Origin: Chitinivibrionales bacterium
GTDB taxonomy: Bacteria; Fibrobacterota; Chitinivibrionia; Chitinivibrionales; WJKA01
Direction: 5' to 3'
Length of the DNA stretch: 42,051 nucleotides
Assembly (NCBI GenBank): GCA_014728295.1
Contig: WJLW01000062.1
Span: 1 to 42,051, forward strand
Shown here: positions 20,201 through 27,600 of the stretch, in pieces
Layout: each line of letters opens with the position of its first letter
Position numbering within the stretch: the first letter of the stretch is position 1
The notes under the pieces: model-generated
The model's database searches: none
Told to the model about the DNA's origin: nothing
Seen by the model: the letters and a program-made list of their open reading frames with translations, nothing else
Position numbers and translations under genes: made by a program

Positions 20201-22882
20201 ATGTTTGCGCCGGTCGAGGCCTACAAGCAGGTCATGATCATCGGTACCTACCGGCAGGGCGCGGTCACCCTCTCCGATTCGGTGCAGGTAAAAGTTATGC
20301 CCGGGCTGCCCCATCACCTGGTAATCGAGCCGGATCAGAACTGGCAATCACACCCTAACACCGATAATCCCATCGACCTGGTTACATTGACGAATATCGA
20401 TACGATCGCCAATGTTTACGCTATCGTACGTGACGCGCAGGGCAACTTTGTCGACTATTCACAGTTCAATGTATGGGCGAGTCTGGATACTTCGATAGTA
20501 ACTGCCATTGACGGTATCGCCAGCATTGGAGAAGGGGTTATTCAAAAGACGTATAGCCTGCAGGATTCGGCCCGGACCCGTGTGGCAGTCGTCAGTACCG
20601 AATTCCCCGGACTCACTGATACGGTGGATGTCGATGTGCTGAATATTCACTTCCTGGCGTTGCGCATTGTCATCAACGATTCGATACCGGTCGATTCATT
20701 GACGATGTCAACTAACGACGACACGACCTTGCAGGTTCAGGGGCAACGCTCGGACAACTTGAGCTGGGTCGCCGTGCGCGCCAAATGGCTTGCATCGCCG
20801 CAACTGGACGTCGATCCGGCGCCGCCTGAGAACGCAACGCTTTGGCGTTTCTCACCGGTAAGGCCAGATTCGTCCGGCGGCATCGTGATGGTTACGCTTG
20901 AAAACGATTCGACTGTGCCCGACACATTGCCCGTTAAGTTTACACGCGGTGAGCCGACAAAGGTGTCCATGCAATTGATTACCCCGCCTGATAAGATTAT
21001 CGCCGGCCATGAAATAACCGCAGTGGTCAGGTTGCAGAATAAGGACGGCGCCGTACCGGGAACGTATTGTAATTCGGCCTTGTACCAGGATTTTCTGGGT
21101 ACTGGCGGGCGCGACAGCCTGCCTGATGTGACGGTAAACGGATCTACCGGGAAAAATCTTAACCAACTTCCCGACAGTTCGAAAACGGTGCAGCAGTGCA
21201 TCAGCGACGGGGTCGATACCGTAAAATTCGTGCTCTATTATGCGCCGTTCGACGATGACAGCCTGAACCAGCTTTACGTGAGCATCAACGGGCTGGTCGA
21301 TTCGACCGTGCGGTTTGAGGTGTTGCCTGATATTCTTGACAATATTGCCATCCGGCACAAGCGTGATTCCGCCGCAGCCATAGACGATACGCTCAATTTG
21401 TATGCTCCCCAGGATCAGTTACTGGTCACTACGGTGGGTTTTGACAAATACGGCAACATGCGCGGTGAGATTTCCAGCGACTGGAACATGGATACGACCG
21501 ACGTGCAGGGCGATCTGCAGTTTGCCAAAAGTTCGAACCGTACGCGTCAGTTTTATTACAATACCTTTAATTCGGATTTCGACTTCGATAAAAAAGGTCG
21601 CATTGCGGCCAGTTTCGTAACTGACAGCGGAACATTTACCGATACGATCTGGCTCAGGATCGTATCGCTGCCCGCTACCCTCTCCTTTGCCGCCACCCGC
21701 GATGCAAGCGGCAACGGATATCTTGACAGAATTTATCTCCACTTCGACAAACCGTTGTCGGCAAGTCGTGACACGCTCTTTTTCAACTCTACCGACAGCA
21801 TCAAGGTCAGTTACAGTAACGGGAATGTGGACTGGCTTGTCGATTCTGTGGGTGTTGCGCGTAATGACAGCGGTGTTGCAGACAGCAGTCGCTTCATCCT
21901 CTACCTTGCCGAGGAGCGCAACGATCTGCCGCAGACCGCCTGGCAGCCGAAGGTGCACGTGCCGATGGTCGGGCTGGGCGATTCCGTCATTGCCAACGAT
22001 ACGATGGCTTATGACGGCGCCGGGCCGGTTATCTGGTTTGCGTACAAAGAGGTCACCAATCCGGTTGACCGCTCGCGGGATATTGTGACGGTAATATTTA
22101 CCGAGCCGGTAAGAGGCGGCGGCAAAAACGACTTCCTGATCAGCAATTTGCCGGCGAATGTATTTCGCATCTGGACCAAAACAGGTGTTGATACGTTTGT
22201 ACAGGTGACGGATATATTAACTGACATTGGTACGGGCGGAAGAATCGGTTTTCTTACGCCGCGCTCGGATACCCTGAAGTTCGCCATGTCAAACGGCTTG
22301 GATTTGACGGCAGACCATTACATCAGCATCAGTGTCGACTCGACCAATCACGGTGCGCAGAATCATCACCTCGTCGACAATGCCGGCCTGTTCGGTAACG
22401 CCCCCGAGCTGAATAACCAGCGCGTCAAGATGCAGGTGAAAATTTACAAGGCGGATCAGATTCGCGTCGGCCCGAATCCGGCCAGGCCGGCCGCTACCTA
22501 CACGCCGCTTTCGCTGGCATACTCGGACGTCAACCCGGCGACCGTGCACAAAGGCGGAACCTTCATGCAATTCGAGATTTCTATTCCGCCGTCTCAAGAT
22601 CCACAGGAAGTCCTCAAAAAGCTGAAGCTCAACGGCTACATGAATGTCTATGATATTGCCGGCAATGTCGTAGCAACCGCCGAGCACAAGGATATGCTCA
22701 AGGATTTGCCCATGCACAAGATCAGCAGCGGCATTTTGCAGTACAACATATTCTGGAGCGGCTATAACGAAAACGGGATTAAAGTAGCGCCGGGGATTTA
22801 TCACGGCATATTGCAGTTGCAGTATCAGGACCGCCGCTCGCCGGAGAAGACGAAGCTGTTCAATGTCGGAATAACGCGGTAG
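14207..22882 (+). CDS. Giant secreted protein: DUF4114-like head, Ig-like repeat stalk, FlgD-like C-terminus
   Basis: 2891 residues; the ATG has an excellent AAGGGGAGG 6 bases upstream. The signal peptide has a long n-region and hydrophobic core, with cleavage near residue 40 (MYA-QG). The head (about residues 41-250) ends in FEDLTPGDADFDDIVFHVTG, characteristic of DUF4114-type modules in surface proteins. Residues about 363-2247 are five full units plus one half unit of the same roughly 330-residue repeat as the neighbouring giant protein. The tail is also shared: a two-Cys segment, DASGNGYLD at about residue 2499, a VGPNP motif and a FlgD/T9SS-sorting-like end (VYDIAGNVVAT, WSGYNENG, GIYHGIL, ending VGITR). 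The pair looks like an adhesin or fibre duo with interchangeable heads and different stalk lengths. Function is inferred; no catalytic motif is visible. Confidence 0.88.
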   Translation: MTRRNLEGHAVGTRSSHAENAIFSVKFFLAIVLFACGMYAQGLGDLGENTDPFNPPKTGWIADSLYMGATFLRDTTKDSFVIWLHRNEAGCTGRLYLMVPGTTGPFNGWDSLYLFQNKNNSGPTSVNLTNHPLVEGQIGHLDTLFFMYRVFDGAQWGCSYNPRYTGPNRAPGEGWTGVDRFYSQDYTSDSVSSPEGDRYPIGRRWCVAGWIRDQARNARTDTVEFGFEDLTPGDADFDDIVFHVTGVFLIKPALVTDIKLDAEPADSTILAGDSIDYTATVVIDSVDSFGVHHILDDTMRANNVTWEILGDTSGGILTNGAGPNRRNTFVGYKAYKTFTIRATIIDGSRIVTKEVSVTVLPNVAYQLYLEGAPDTSGGLNLNQANPLDTITVASSAASANAYAIVRDRYQNFVSTSNPTGWAVPTGDTIVEANAGNQAQGQGVITKLGPTGTATVSGTNLPNSGNPLFSDTIAVVVDPASYDSLRYVVGTGGQKRVITALEMKLGQDTLIYAEGRRTDRIGGDDNDGWVRIRVAWSVTANIDSSSTAPASANQWNFAPTDTGSGTITIDYTSLSQQLAVTVTPSDPAGNAIYAKKGMPGPLAGNEPYLGPDVYTYQWEAGRTYNLVSKIFDQYGTWLSQYETDPALRELIGWEVVYTSNGAPIDPTVGVLSLATGDSTTFRPLKAYSNVDIISTFEEGLRIFKDTVRVSIVAGAIDHLVIEAGSDSTISPYADNPLASITLQPSDTTRMVYGILRDAFGNFAGYADSAAWTSRDTTVAKAAQGAQTALGQGEVRRVAVTASQTWAVATYKGLIDSVQVIVQDVNYDSLRIVVNNNGLKDISSLTMRTDQDTTLQVLGRRSDNGQWVYVDVEWQSFGIQVSPSAPALADRWTLQPDSVGAGIIRIVKGSARDSISVTLQPGLPVKLVIYPLEGIPDAGANAPYPPTSQTLDTIAGSTVQFVAKLFDQNNTWIATYEVAGAPVTWNINELSGNPPTGSMSDASGHKTTFSPTRAYNTVDVRATFHEGGITLNDAVRLHIKPGPAHHLAIEPSPLQSESPNSDNPLTGLTIGSTDTVAYAYAILRDQFQNFIGPSPSTDWISLDPAIATAAENVAVNGEGRIVRIANSGSTQIVAANRTTPSLSDTLTVTLSDITYDSIKIVVNYNGLSDISSLVQRTDQDTTLYAIGKRSDNGEWDNIRVNWSSPGLIINPTAPSSADQWSFRPSAQDTGNIIISTQGTGGQIFDTLPAFFTPGLPDKLILFRKDNDPYVGGNTPFPNALVADTLTAGQSDTLAAFIFDHQNTWLGSYKHSSAPITYRIAPISGGGGGSLSATSGYLSIYTDTMAYKEVYIIAELNQDGIFRSDSVRIYVKPDSMHHLVIEESSDRSISPNRNNPLVSITLSSWDTIRSVHAIIRDQFGNYIQPSKSTNWLSLDSSIVTAQEGLAEFGEGIILRRIDTKGATRVAAWNQGSPLLTDTLLVEVNDITYDSLRIVVNDGGLKDIDSLVIRIDQDTTLLALARRSDNNQWDNLQVAWNSANLSLTPSAPSSSDRWTLTPDSTGNGTVGISIVDTSGGTIRDNITVVVQYGLPDKVVLYPLEGTPGLNNNLPYPPRTTVDTLTAGEAVSYVAKVFDKNNNWLAQYEAPTAAISWNVQEISGNPPTANFDPRAGHKSVFTPRNAFNNAYFIAELNDHGMLFADTVAVYVKAGLVHHLVLEPSPDRNVSPNDDNPAGTIVIDTADTVENVYAVLRDQFGNWIDYSKKNSWQSVETIVSVGDGNTNFGEGRIIRASRVGGNTQVIVSNRDNASLRDTVTVVLSSISYTALKIVVGDSTEISDLAMQIEDDTTLFVLGQRSDNNAWEPVPANWAITNNFKTSPAPPRFTDTWTFAPADTGSAWIYVTLGNASADSVAITVEPGDPYKLSLFPRVGSPGPPDNSPYPPPNSVDSVLAGTAFPVAAKLFDKNNIYLGEFDIATVPVSWEIVEVNNQPLNDSLSPASGNVTMFAPVEAYKQVMIIGTYRQGAVTLSDSVQVKVMPGLPHHLVIEPDQNWQSHPNTDNPIDLVTLTNIDTIANVYAIVRDAQGNFVDYSQFNVWASLDTSIVTAIDGIASIGEGVIQKTYSLQDSARTRVAVVSTEFPGLTDTVDVDVLNIHFLALRIVINDSIPVDSLTMSTNDDTTLQVQGQRSDNLSWVAVRAKWLASPQLDVDPAPPENATLWRFSPVRPDSSGGIVMVTLENDSTVPDTLPVKFTRGEPTKVSMQLITPPDKIIAGHEITAVVRLQNKDGAVPGTYCNSALYQDFLGTGGRDSLPDVTVNGSTGKNLNQLPDSSKTVQQCISDGVDTVKFVLYYAPFDDDSLNQLYVSINGLVDSTVRFEVLPDILDNIAIRHKRDSAAAIDDTLNLYAPQDQLLVTTVGFDKYGNMRGEISSDWNMDTTDVQGDLQFAKSSNRTRQFYYNTFNSDFDFDKKGRIAASFVTDSGTFTDTIWLRIVSLPATLSFAATRDASGNGYLDRIYLHFDKPLSASRDTLFFNSTDSIKVSYSNGNVDWLVDSVGVARNDSGVADSSRFILYLAEERNDLPQTAWQPKVHVPMVGLGDSVIANDTMAYDGAGPVIWFAYKEVTNPVDRSRDIVTVIFTEPVRGGGKNDFLISNLPANVFRIWTKTGVDTFVQVTDILTDIGTGGRIGFLTPRSDTLKFAMSNGLDLTADHYISISVDSTNHGAQNHHLVDNAGLFGNAPELNNQRVKMQVKIYKADQIRVGPNPARPAATYTPLSLAYSDVNPATVHKGGTFMQFEISIPPSQDPQEVLKKLKLNGYMNVYDIAGNVVATAEHKDMLKDLPMHKISSGILQYNIFWSGYNENGIKVAPGIYHGILQLQYQDRRSPEKTKLFNVGITR
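15293..20947 (+). repeat. Tandem ~330-residue protein repeats, 5.5 units
   Basis: Units start at 15293 (VAYQLYLEG), 16349 (IDHLVIEAG), 17330 (AHHLAIEPS), 18323 (MHHLVIEES), 19325 (VHHLVLEPS) and 20309 (PHHLVIEPD). Spacings are 1056, 981, 993, 1002 and 984 bases. Conserved marks in order are HHLVIEP, DNPL, YAI.RDQFGNF, GEG.I.R, YDSLRIVVN, DQDTTL, RRSDN..W, PGLP.KL.LYP, PYPP, AK.FDKNN.WL..YE and F.P..A. The last unit keeps only the first two thirds, exactly as in the neighbouring giant protein. The units are more alike in this gene than in the other, suggesting later expansion or homogenisation here. Confidence 0.88.
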
Positions 22883-22946
22883 GCGCGTCATTGTTCATGT
22901 GAGCGCTGTGGTGCTTGTTTAAGTGCTGCCGATACTTCGTTGTGAT

Positions 22947-22965
22947 AGCAAGCATGCTGCTTGCT
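22947..22965. other. Perfect hairpin AGCAAGCA-TGC-TGCTTGCT
   Basis: An 8-bp perfect stem with a 3-base loop in the gap between two convergent genes. No T-tract follows on either side, so it is not a classical intrinsic terminator; it may stabilise mRNA 3' ends. Confidence 0.55.
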
Positions 22966-22988
22966 GAAGGTACGCCCCTTGCTCATCG

Positions 22989-23007
22989 AAAAGGTCCCCG
23001 ACCTTTT
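22989..23007. terminator. Bidirectional terminator between convergent genes
   Basis: Stem AAAAGGTC, loop CCC, stem GACCTTTT followed by CTTT. It is symmetric with A-runs and T-runs on the outer sides, so it can stop transcription from the giant gene (plus) and from the operon ending at 23037 (minus). A further small hairpin (CTTTG-CGG-CAAAG, 23008-23020) directly abuts it. Confidence 0.65.
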
Positions 23008-23036
23008 CTTTGCGGCAAAGTCCCGCCGCCGGGCTT

Positions 23037-24011
23037 CTAAAACTCACACGCCAGCACGAATGTGTGCGTCCGGTTGGCATCGAGGGTGTAGTAAAGCTGG
23101 TATTTGCGATGCATTGCCCGGCCGGAGATGACGACATCTATCATGTTCAGTGCCCAGATACCTGTCGTGATTGCGATTGCAGAAGCCATGATGCCGCGTT
23201 TTTCAATTCTCGTATCCCAGCGATCTTCTAATCCCTTTTCAAAATGTGAACGGGGATAATTAAGCTGTTGCATCGAATCAGTCATCGGTGTGTTTTCCCA
23301 GATGCTGTCACGGTAAAATTCATGGTCTTCTTTTGCATCGAGCATTTGTTTTACCGTGACTCCCGTCAGCGCCCCGCTTGCCAGAAATCCGACTCCGAAC
23401 AGTGTCCCTGCAACCCAGCGCTTGCGATAAAACTGCCCGTAGCCCGGCAAAATAGAACGTACTACCGCAGGCTGCAATCTCCCGCTTGCTCTTTTGTCAA
23501 GCAAGTCTGTTTCAATTGCATCGAAGTCTTTTTCAAAACAATCAACCGCCGCGCCGGTGACGATAATGCCGGTCGACACATCTATAATGCGCGCCTCAAC
23601 TTTGTGATCGAGCCCGTCGTTGGTAATCGTCCCCACCATCATGTGCGGTGTGTCCATTTCCTTACATATTCGCTGCGCGGTTGAATCGTCGATAACATCT
23701 TTTGGCGAGTATTCCCGGTTGCGCAGTTCTCTTTTGTAAACCCTGCGATCGGTAAGGAGAAACCGGGGTTTTGTTTTCATAATGGCAATCAGCTTCTCGG
23801 CGGTCCAGATACCATACGGCGCCGGGGGATTGCTGGTTTGGTTGGCAAAGGGGAAAACCGCCAGTTTGAGCGGATTGAGTGAATCGGGCAGAAATTTTTC
23901 CATGTGTCCCAGCAGCTCGCGGCAGAAGGTTGGTTCCTGCGCTCCCGGCTTCACCTGTGCGTGCGCCCAGATCGCGGCGCCCAGCACTACTGACAATACT
24001 ATTCTATGCAT
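23037..24011 (-). CDS. CsgG-like / DUF5683 envelope protein
   Basis: 324 residues from the ATG at 24011, chosen over the longer open frame (to 24077) because it has CGGAGA at good spacing, starts a clean signal peptide (cleavage AHA-Q near residue 18) and avoids overlapping the upstream gene. Residues about 35-150 resemble the CsgG/TolB-N-type alpha-beta fold (LKLAVFPFANQT, then a Lys/Arg-rich stretch, then MMVGTITNDG, ARIIDVSTG). Residues from about 185 carry PGYGQFYRKRWVAGTLFG, the DUF5683 signature, with two hydrophobic segments that may be membrane-embedded. CsgG relatives form outer-membrane pores or assist periplasmic secretion, but this one lacks an obvious lipid Cys. It is the last gene of the TPR-HAMP operon, 19 bases behind the HAMP gene. 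Exact role unknown. Confidence 0.8.
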   Translation of the reverse strand: MHRIVLSVVLGAAIWAHAQVKPGAQEPTFCRELLGHMEKFLPDSLNPLKLAVFPFANQTSNPPAPYGIWTAEKLIAIMKTKPRFLLTDRRVYKRELRNREYSPKDVIDDSTAQRICKEMDTPHMMVGTITNDGLDHKVEARIIDVSTGIIVTGAAVDCFEKDFDAIETDLLDKRASGRLQPAVVRSILPGYGQFYRKRWVAGTLFGVGFLASGALTGVTVKQMLDAKEDHEFYRDSIWENTPMTDSMQQLNYPRSHFEKGLEDRWDTRIEKRGIMASAIAITTGIWALNMIDVVISGRAMHRKYQLYYTLDANRTHTFVLACEF

Positions 24012-24030
24012 GCGTGTTTCTCCGTAATGG

Positions 24031-24594
24031 TTATTCCGATTCCGTCTGGCCCAGATCCATCTCCGAGAGCAAATCACTGATTCGTTTAATTTCGGTGGTC
24101 TGGCGTTCGGCGTCGTCGATATTGCCGAGGGCCTTTTTTATTTCAAGAAATTTTCCTTTGAGATCGTCGGTTAAAATGTTTATGCTCTTTGTCAGTGACC
24201 CCATCTGACGGTGTTCTCTGAAGCGGATTTTGGTATTAATTTTGCCCTCTTTTATTTCCTTTGCCCAGTTTTCCAGTTTGTAAATAGGTACGGCGAATTT
24301 GCGGGATGCATACAGGCCAATGGCAAACGCCAGTAGCAGGTTGATAATAACACTGATGAGCAGGCTGGGCAAAATCACGACAAAAATATTCCCCTTGGAG
24401 AGATCGCCGTTGGTATGCATCTGGTAGAGCAAAACGCTTTTGTGCTGCAGGTAGTAGATGACAAAAATTGTTCCTGCGGAAATAATGGTAGAAATCAGGG
24501 ACGCACCGAGAATTCTAATGATCAGGTCGACCTGCAGGTCTTTCTTGATAAAGAAATTACCGAGCAGTTTCCTCCCCGACGAACGGTCAGACAT
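24031..24594 (-). CDS. Inner-membrane HAMP-domain protein without output domain
   Basis: 187 residues, ATG preceded by the strong Shine-Dalgarno AAAGGAGG. Two transmembrane segments (about residues 22-49 and 70-95) flank a short periplasmic loop of only about 20 residues. A HAMP-like helical linker follows (VPIYKLENWAKEIKEGK through LTKSINILTDDLK), then about 35 residues of probable coiled coil and an acidic end. There is no kinase, methyl-accepting, cyclase or other output domain, so it is not a complete receptor. Such small HAMP proteins may dimerise with partners or transmit conformational change across the membrane. It is sandwiched between the TPR gene (21-base gap) and the CsgG-like gene (19-base gap), so the three products probably act together. 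Confidence 0.85.
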   Translation of the reverse strand: MSDRSSGRKLLGNFFIKKDLQVDLIIRILGASLISTIISAGTIFVIYYLQHKSVLLYQMHTNGDLSKGNIFVVILPSLLISVIINLLLAFAIGLYASRKFAVPIYKLENWAKEIKEGKINTKIRFREHRQMGSLTKSINILTDDLKGKFLEIKKALGNIDDAERQTTEIKRISDLLSEMDLGQTESE

Positions 24595-24615
24595 AGATCC
24601 TCCTTTATTCTGAAT

Positions 24616-27600
24616 CTAATTCATTTGCAAAAATTGCCTGGCTTCAACATTCTTGCCGCCGGCCTTTACATACTTTTGATAGTATTCCCTGGCCTTATTG
24701 TCGTTTTGCAGTTTCGTACGGTATACATTGCCGATGTAGCGATACGTTTCTTTATATCGTTTGTTACTGAATTTCAAAGCCTGCTCGTATGAATCAAGCG
24801 CAAGGGTGGGCTGATCCGTTGCAGCCAGAGCATGACCGAGTACCAGATGTAAACGCGGGCTCTTCGGGCTGTGCTCCAATCCCTGGCGGGCAATTTCGCT
24901 TGCGCTCTGGTGATTGCCGAGGCGATGACTTATGTCGGCCATGAGATAGTGCGCTTGACTGTTGCGCGGAAATCGCTTGGCCACCGGCTCGCACAGCTCC
25001 AGTGCGGCTTTATGATCGTTCATGCCGTCGTAGGCTTTGGCCAGGTTAACCAGCATGTGCGGATTATGCGGCTCTATTGCCAGGGCTTTGCTGAAGTGCT
25101 CAATGGCTTTGCCGAATTGCCGCTTCTTCAGATAGATGCGTCCGCAGGCGTCCTGAACCTGCGGGTCGCCGGGCAGCAGGCGCAGTGCAACGGTAAACGA
25201 TATCCAGGCAGCATCCAGATCGCCGCGCGCTTCGTTGAGCTCCCCCTTGGCCAGGTGCGTCCAGGCTGATTTTTGCTGCTGTTCGTGGCTGCTGATAACG
25301 CGTTCTGCCTTCTGGATCTCCTCGTCACGCAGGTAGACGTGCGCCAGCTCGAAGGCCGCTTCGCTGTTTTTCGGGTTTTTCGACAAAACCATTTTGAGAA
25401 AATCGGTGGCTTCTTCGTGTTTCTGGTCAATTGAAAGCGCGCGGCCCAGCTTGAGAACAACGGATTCTTTGTAGCCGTCAAGCTCCCAGGCCTTCATTAA
25501 CACTTTCACGGCCGCCTTATAGTTGGCCTCGGCAATGTGCGCATCTCCCAGGGCCTCCCAGCATTTTGCGCAGTCGCTTTGCATGCTGATGGCGTCGCGC
25601 ATGAGTTGTCGGGATTTGACCGTCTGGCCGGCTTTGCGATAAACCAGCGCGGCAAAGTGCAAAATGTCAATGTGCTTGTTGTCAATTTCGAGGGCCTTGC
25701 CGACGGCGGTAAGTGATTTTTGTACCTGGCCGGTTAGTGAGGCTGTGTGGGCGACATGCGCCAGATAGATCGCATTGTTGGGCTCGATGTCCGCAGCCGC
25801 TTCGAAATAGTTCAGCGCCTGCGCATACTCACCCCGGCGATAGAAGAGCTGCGCGTAATCAAAGCGCGCTTTGTCGTGTACGGAGTTAAGCTTGATTGCG
25901 CTTTCGAGCCGCGGCCGCGCGGCCGCATCGTCGCCTTTGTGCAGATGGTACCGGGCTGTTTCGTAATGCACTTCGGGATCGGTTGAGGCTATTTCCATCA
26001 ATGTTTTCAATGTCTGGAAGCGCAACTTGTCGTTACCGGTCTGCTCGTAGCCTTGCACCAGCAACTTGTAGGCCCGCGGATTGGAATTGTCGAGTTTGGT
26101 CGCCACCAGCAGAACGTCGATGGCTTCGGACGGCTTGTGGGTGTCCAGCAGCAGTGAACCGAGCTCAACGCGTATGTCGTAATTTTTTGTTGCTGCAACG
26201 GTCCATTTTTTAAGCATGGCAATAAGCTGTGAAGTGCTTTTTTTCTGCCGGTAACAATCAGCCAGCAATTCGATGACAAATGTATTGTCGGGCTTGATTT
26301 CATGCGCGACTTTAAGCGGGTTGACAGCTTTGTCGATGCTGTTTTCTTTATAATAGGAGTGACCGAGCATGAGGTTGCCGTCGAAATTGCGCGGCATGTA
26401 GGTTACTGCCATCGCCAGCGGGGTCAGAGCTTCTTTGTACTGCTTGAGTTTGTAATATATCTTTCCCAGATTTTGCCAGGAAGTTGAATCCTTCGGCGCC
26501 ATGGTCAGATATTTTTCGAGCCACGAGATCGCCTCGTCGTAGTTTTCTTCCACAGCATAGCAGCGCGCCAGCATTTTGAGCATGCCGTAGGGCGCGTCAT
26601 CAAGCTTTATGCCACGCAGCAGCACCTTGCGGCACGGTGCCCACTCCATTTGGGCGTAATAGATTTTTGCCAGGTTGCCGTAATTGCGAATGTCTTTGGG
26701 ATAGCGCAAAATATTTTGCCGGTAGCGGCTGATTGCTTCTTCGTTTTTTTCTAGTTTTTGATAGAGCTCTCCCAGATGGTAGGCATAGTCCTGATGCTTG
26801 TCCGTATCCCCGAATCTCAGATAGTGTTCGAGCATGGCCGCCGCTTTGCCGATATCGTTGGTCTTTTCGGCACACAGGGCATTGAGTTCGACGGCTCTGA
26901 TCTGGCGCGGATTTTTCTCGATAACCCGATCGAGTCGCAGCAGTGCTTTGGCGTATTGGCCGGTAGCGTAATAGGATTCGCTGAGCATCATCATGGTCGG
27001 CCCATCCTGTATCCGCTCTCCTTTGAGATCTTTGAGCAGGGCAATTACCCGGTCGTATTTTTGCTCTTCGTATTCGAGCTCGGCGAGGTTGACATTTACT
27101 TCTGAATCTACAAACTTTTTACCCAGAAAGAGATCGTATGTTCTGCGGGCTCTGTCTTTTATGCCGAGACGAAAAAAGATATGTCCGGCATCTGCCAGCA
27201 GGTTTTTGTATTTTTCATTTTTCAGCTCAAAAAGCCTGATATAGGCTTCAGCAGCGGCACTGTCTTTGCCCGCATAGAGAAATACTTCAGCCAGCTCGAC
27301 CCAGGCTTCTTCACGTTTGGGAACGATGTCCAGGCAGTTTTGATAGGCCTTGACGGCGTTTTGGGCATCACCGACCAGCGCGTAGCCTTTACCGAGTTGA
27401 TAGTAAATTTCCTGCCCAGGCTTGCCCTGTTTTTCGGCCAGTGCGATATAATTTCTCGCAGAACCGACATCCTTGAGATGAAGAAATACAATGCCGGCCC
27501 GGTACAATCCCTCTTTGTGGTCGGGATTGATGCGCAACAGACGCAGGTACTCGATTTTGGCCTGTTGCCAGTTTTCCGCCAGAAAGTACAACCAGGCCAT

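Noticed and set aside
8415..20947. CRISPR array or DNA-level tandem repeat
   Set aside because: The periodicity of about 1 kb is in the protein; DNA copies are too diverged and too long, and no short direct repeats with spacers are present.
24009..24077. Longer N-terminus for the CsgG/DUF5683 protein
   Set aside because: It would overlap the HAMP gene by 47 bases and bury the signal peptide; the internal ATG at 24011 has a good ribosome binding site.
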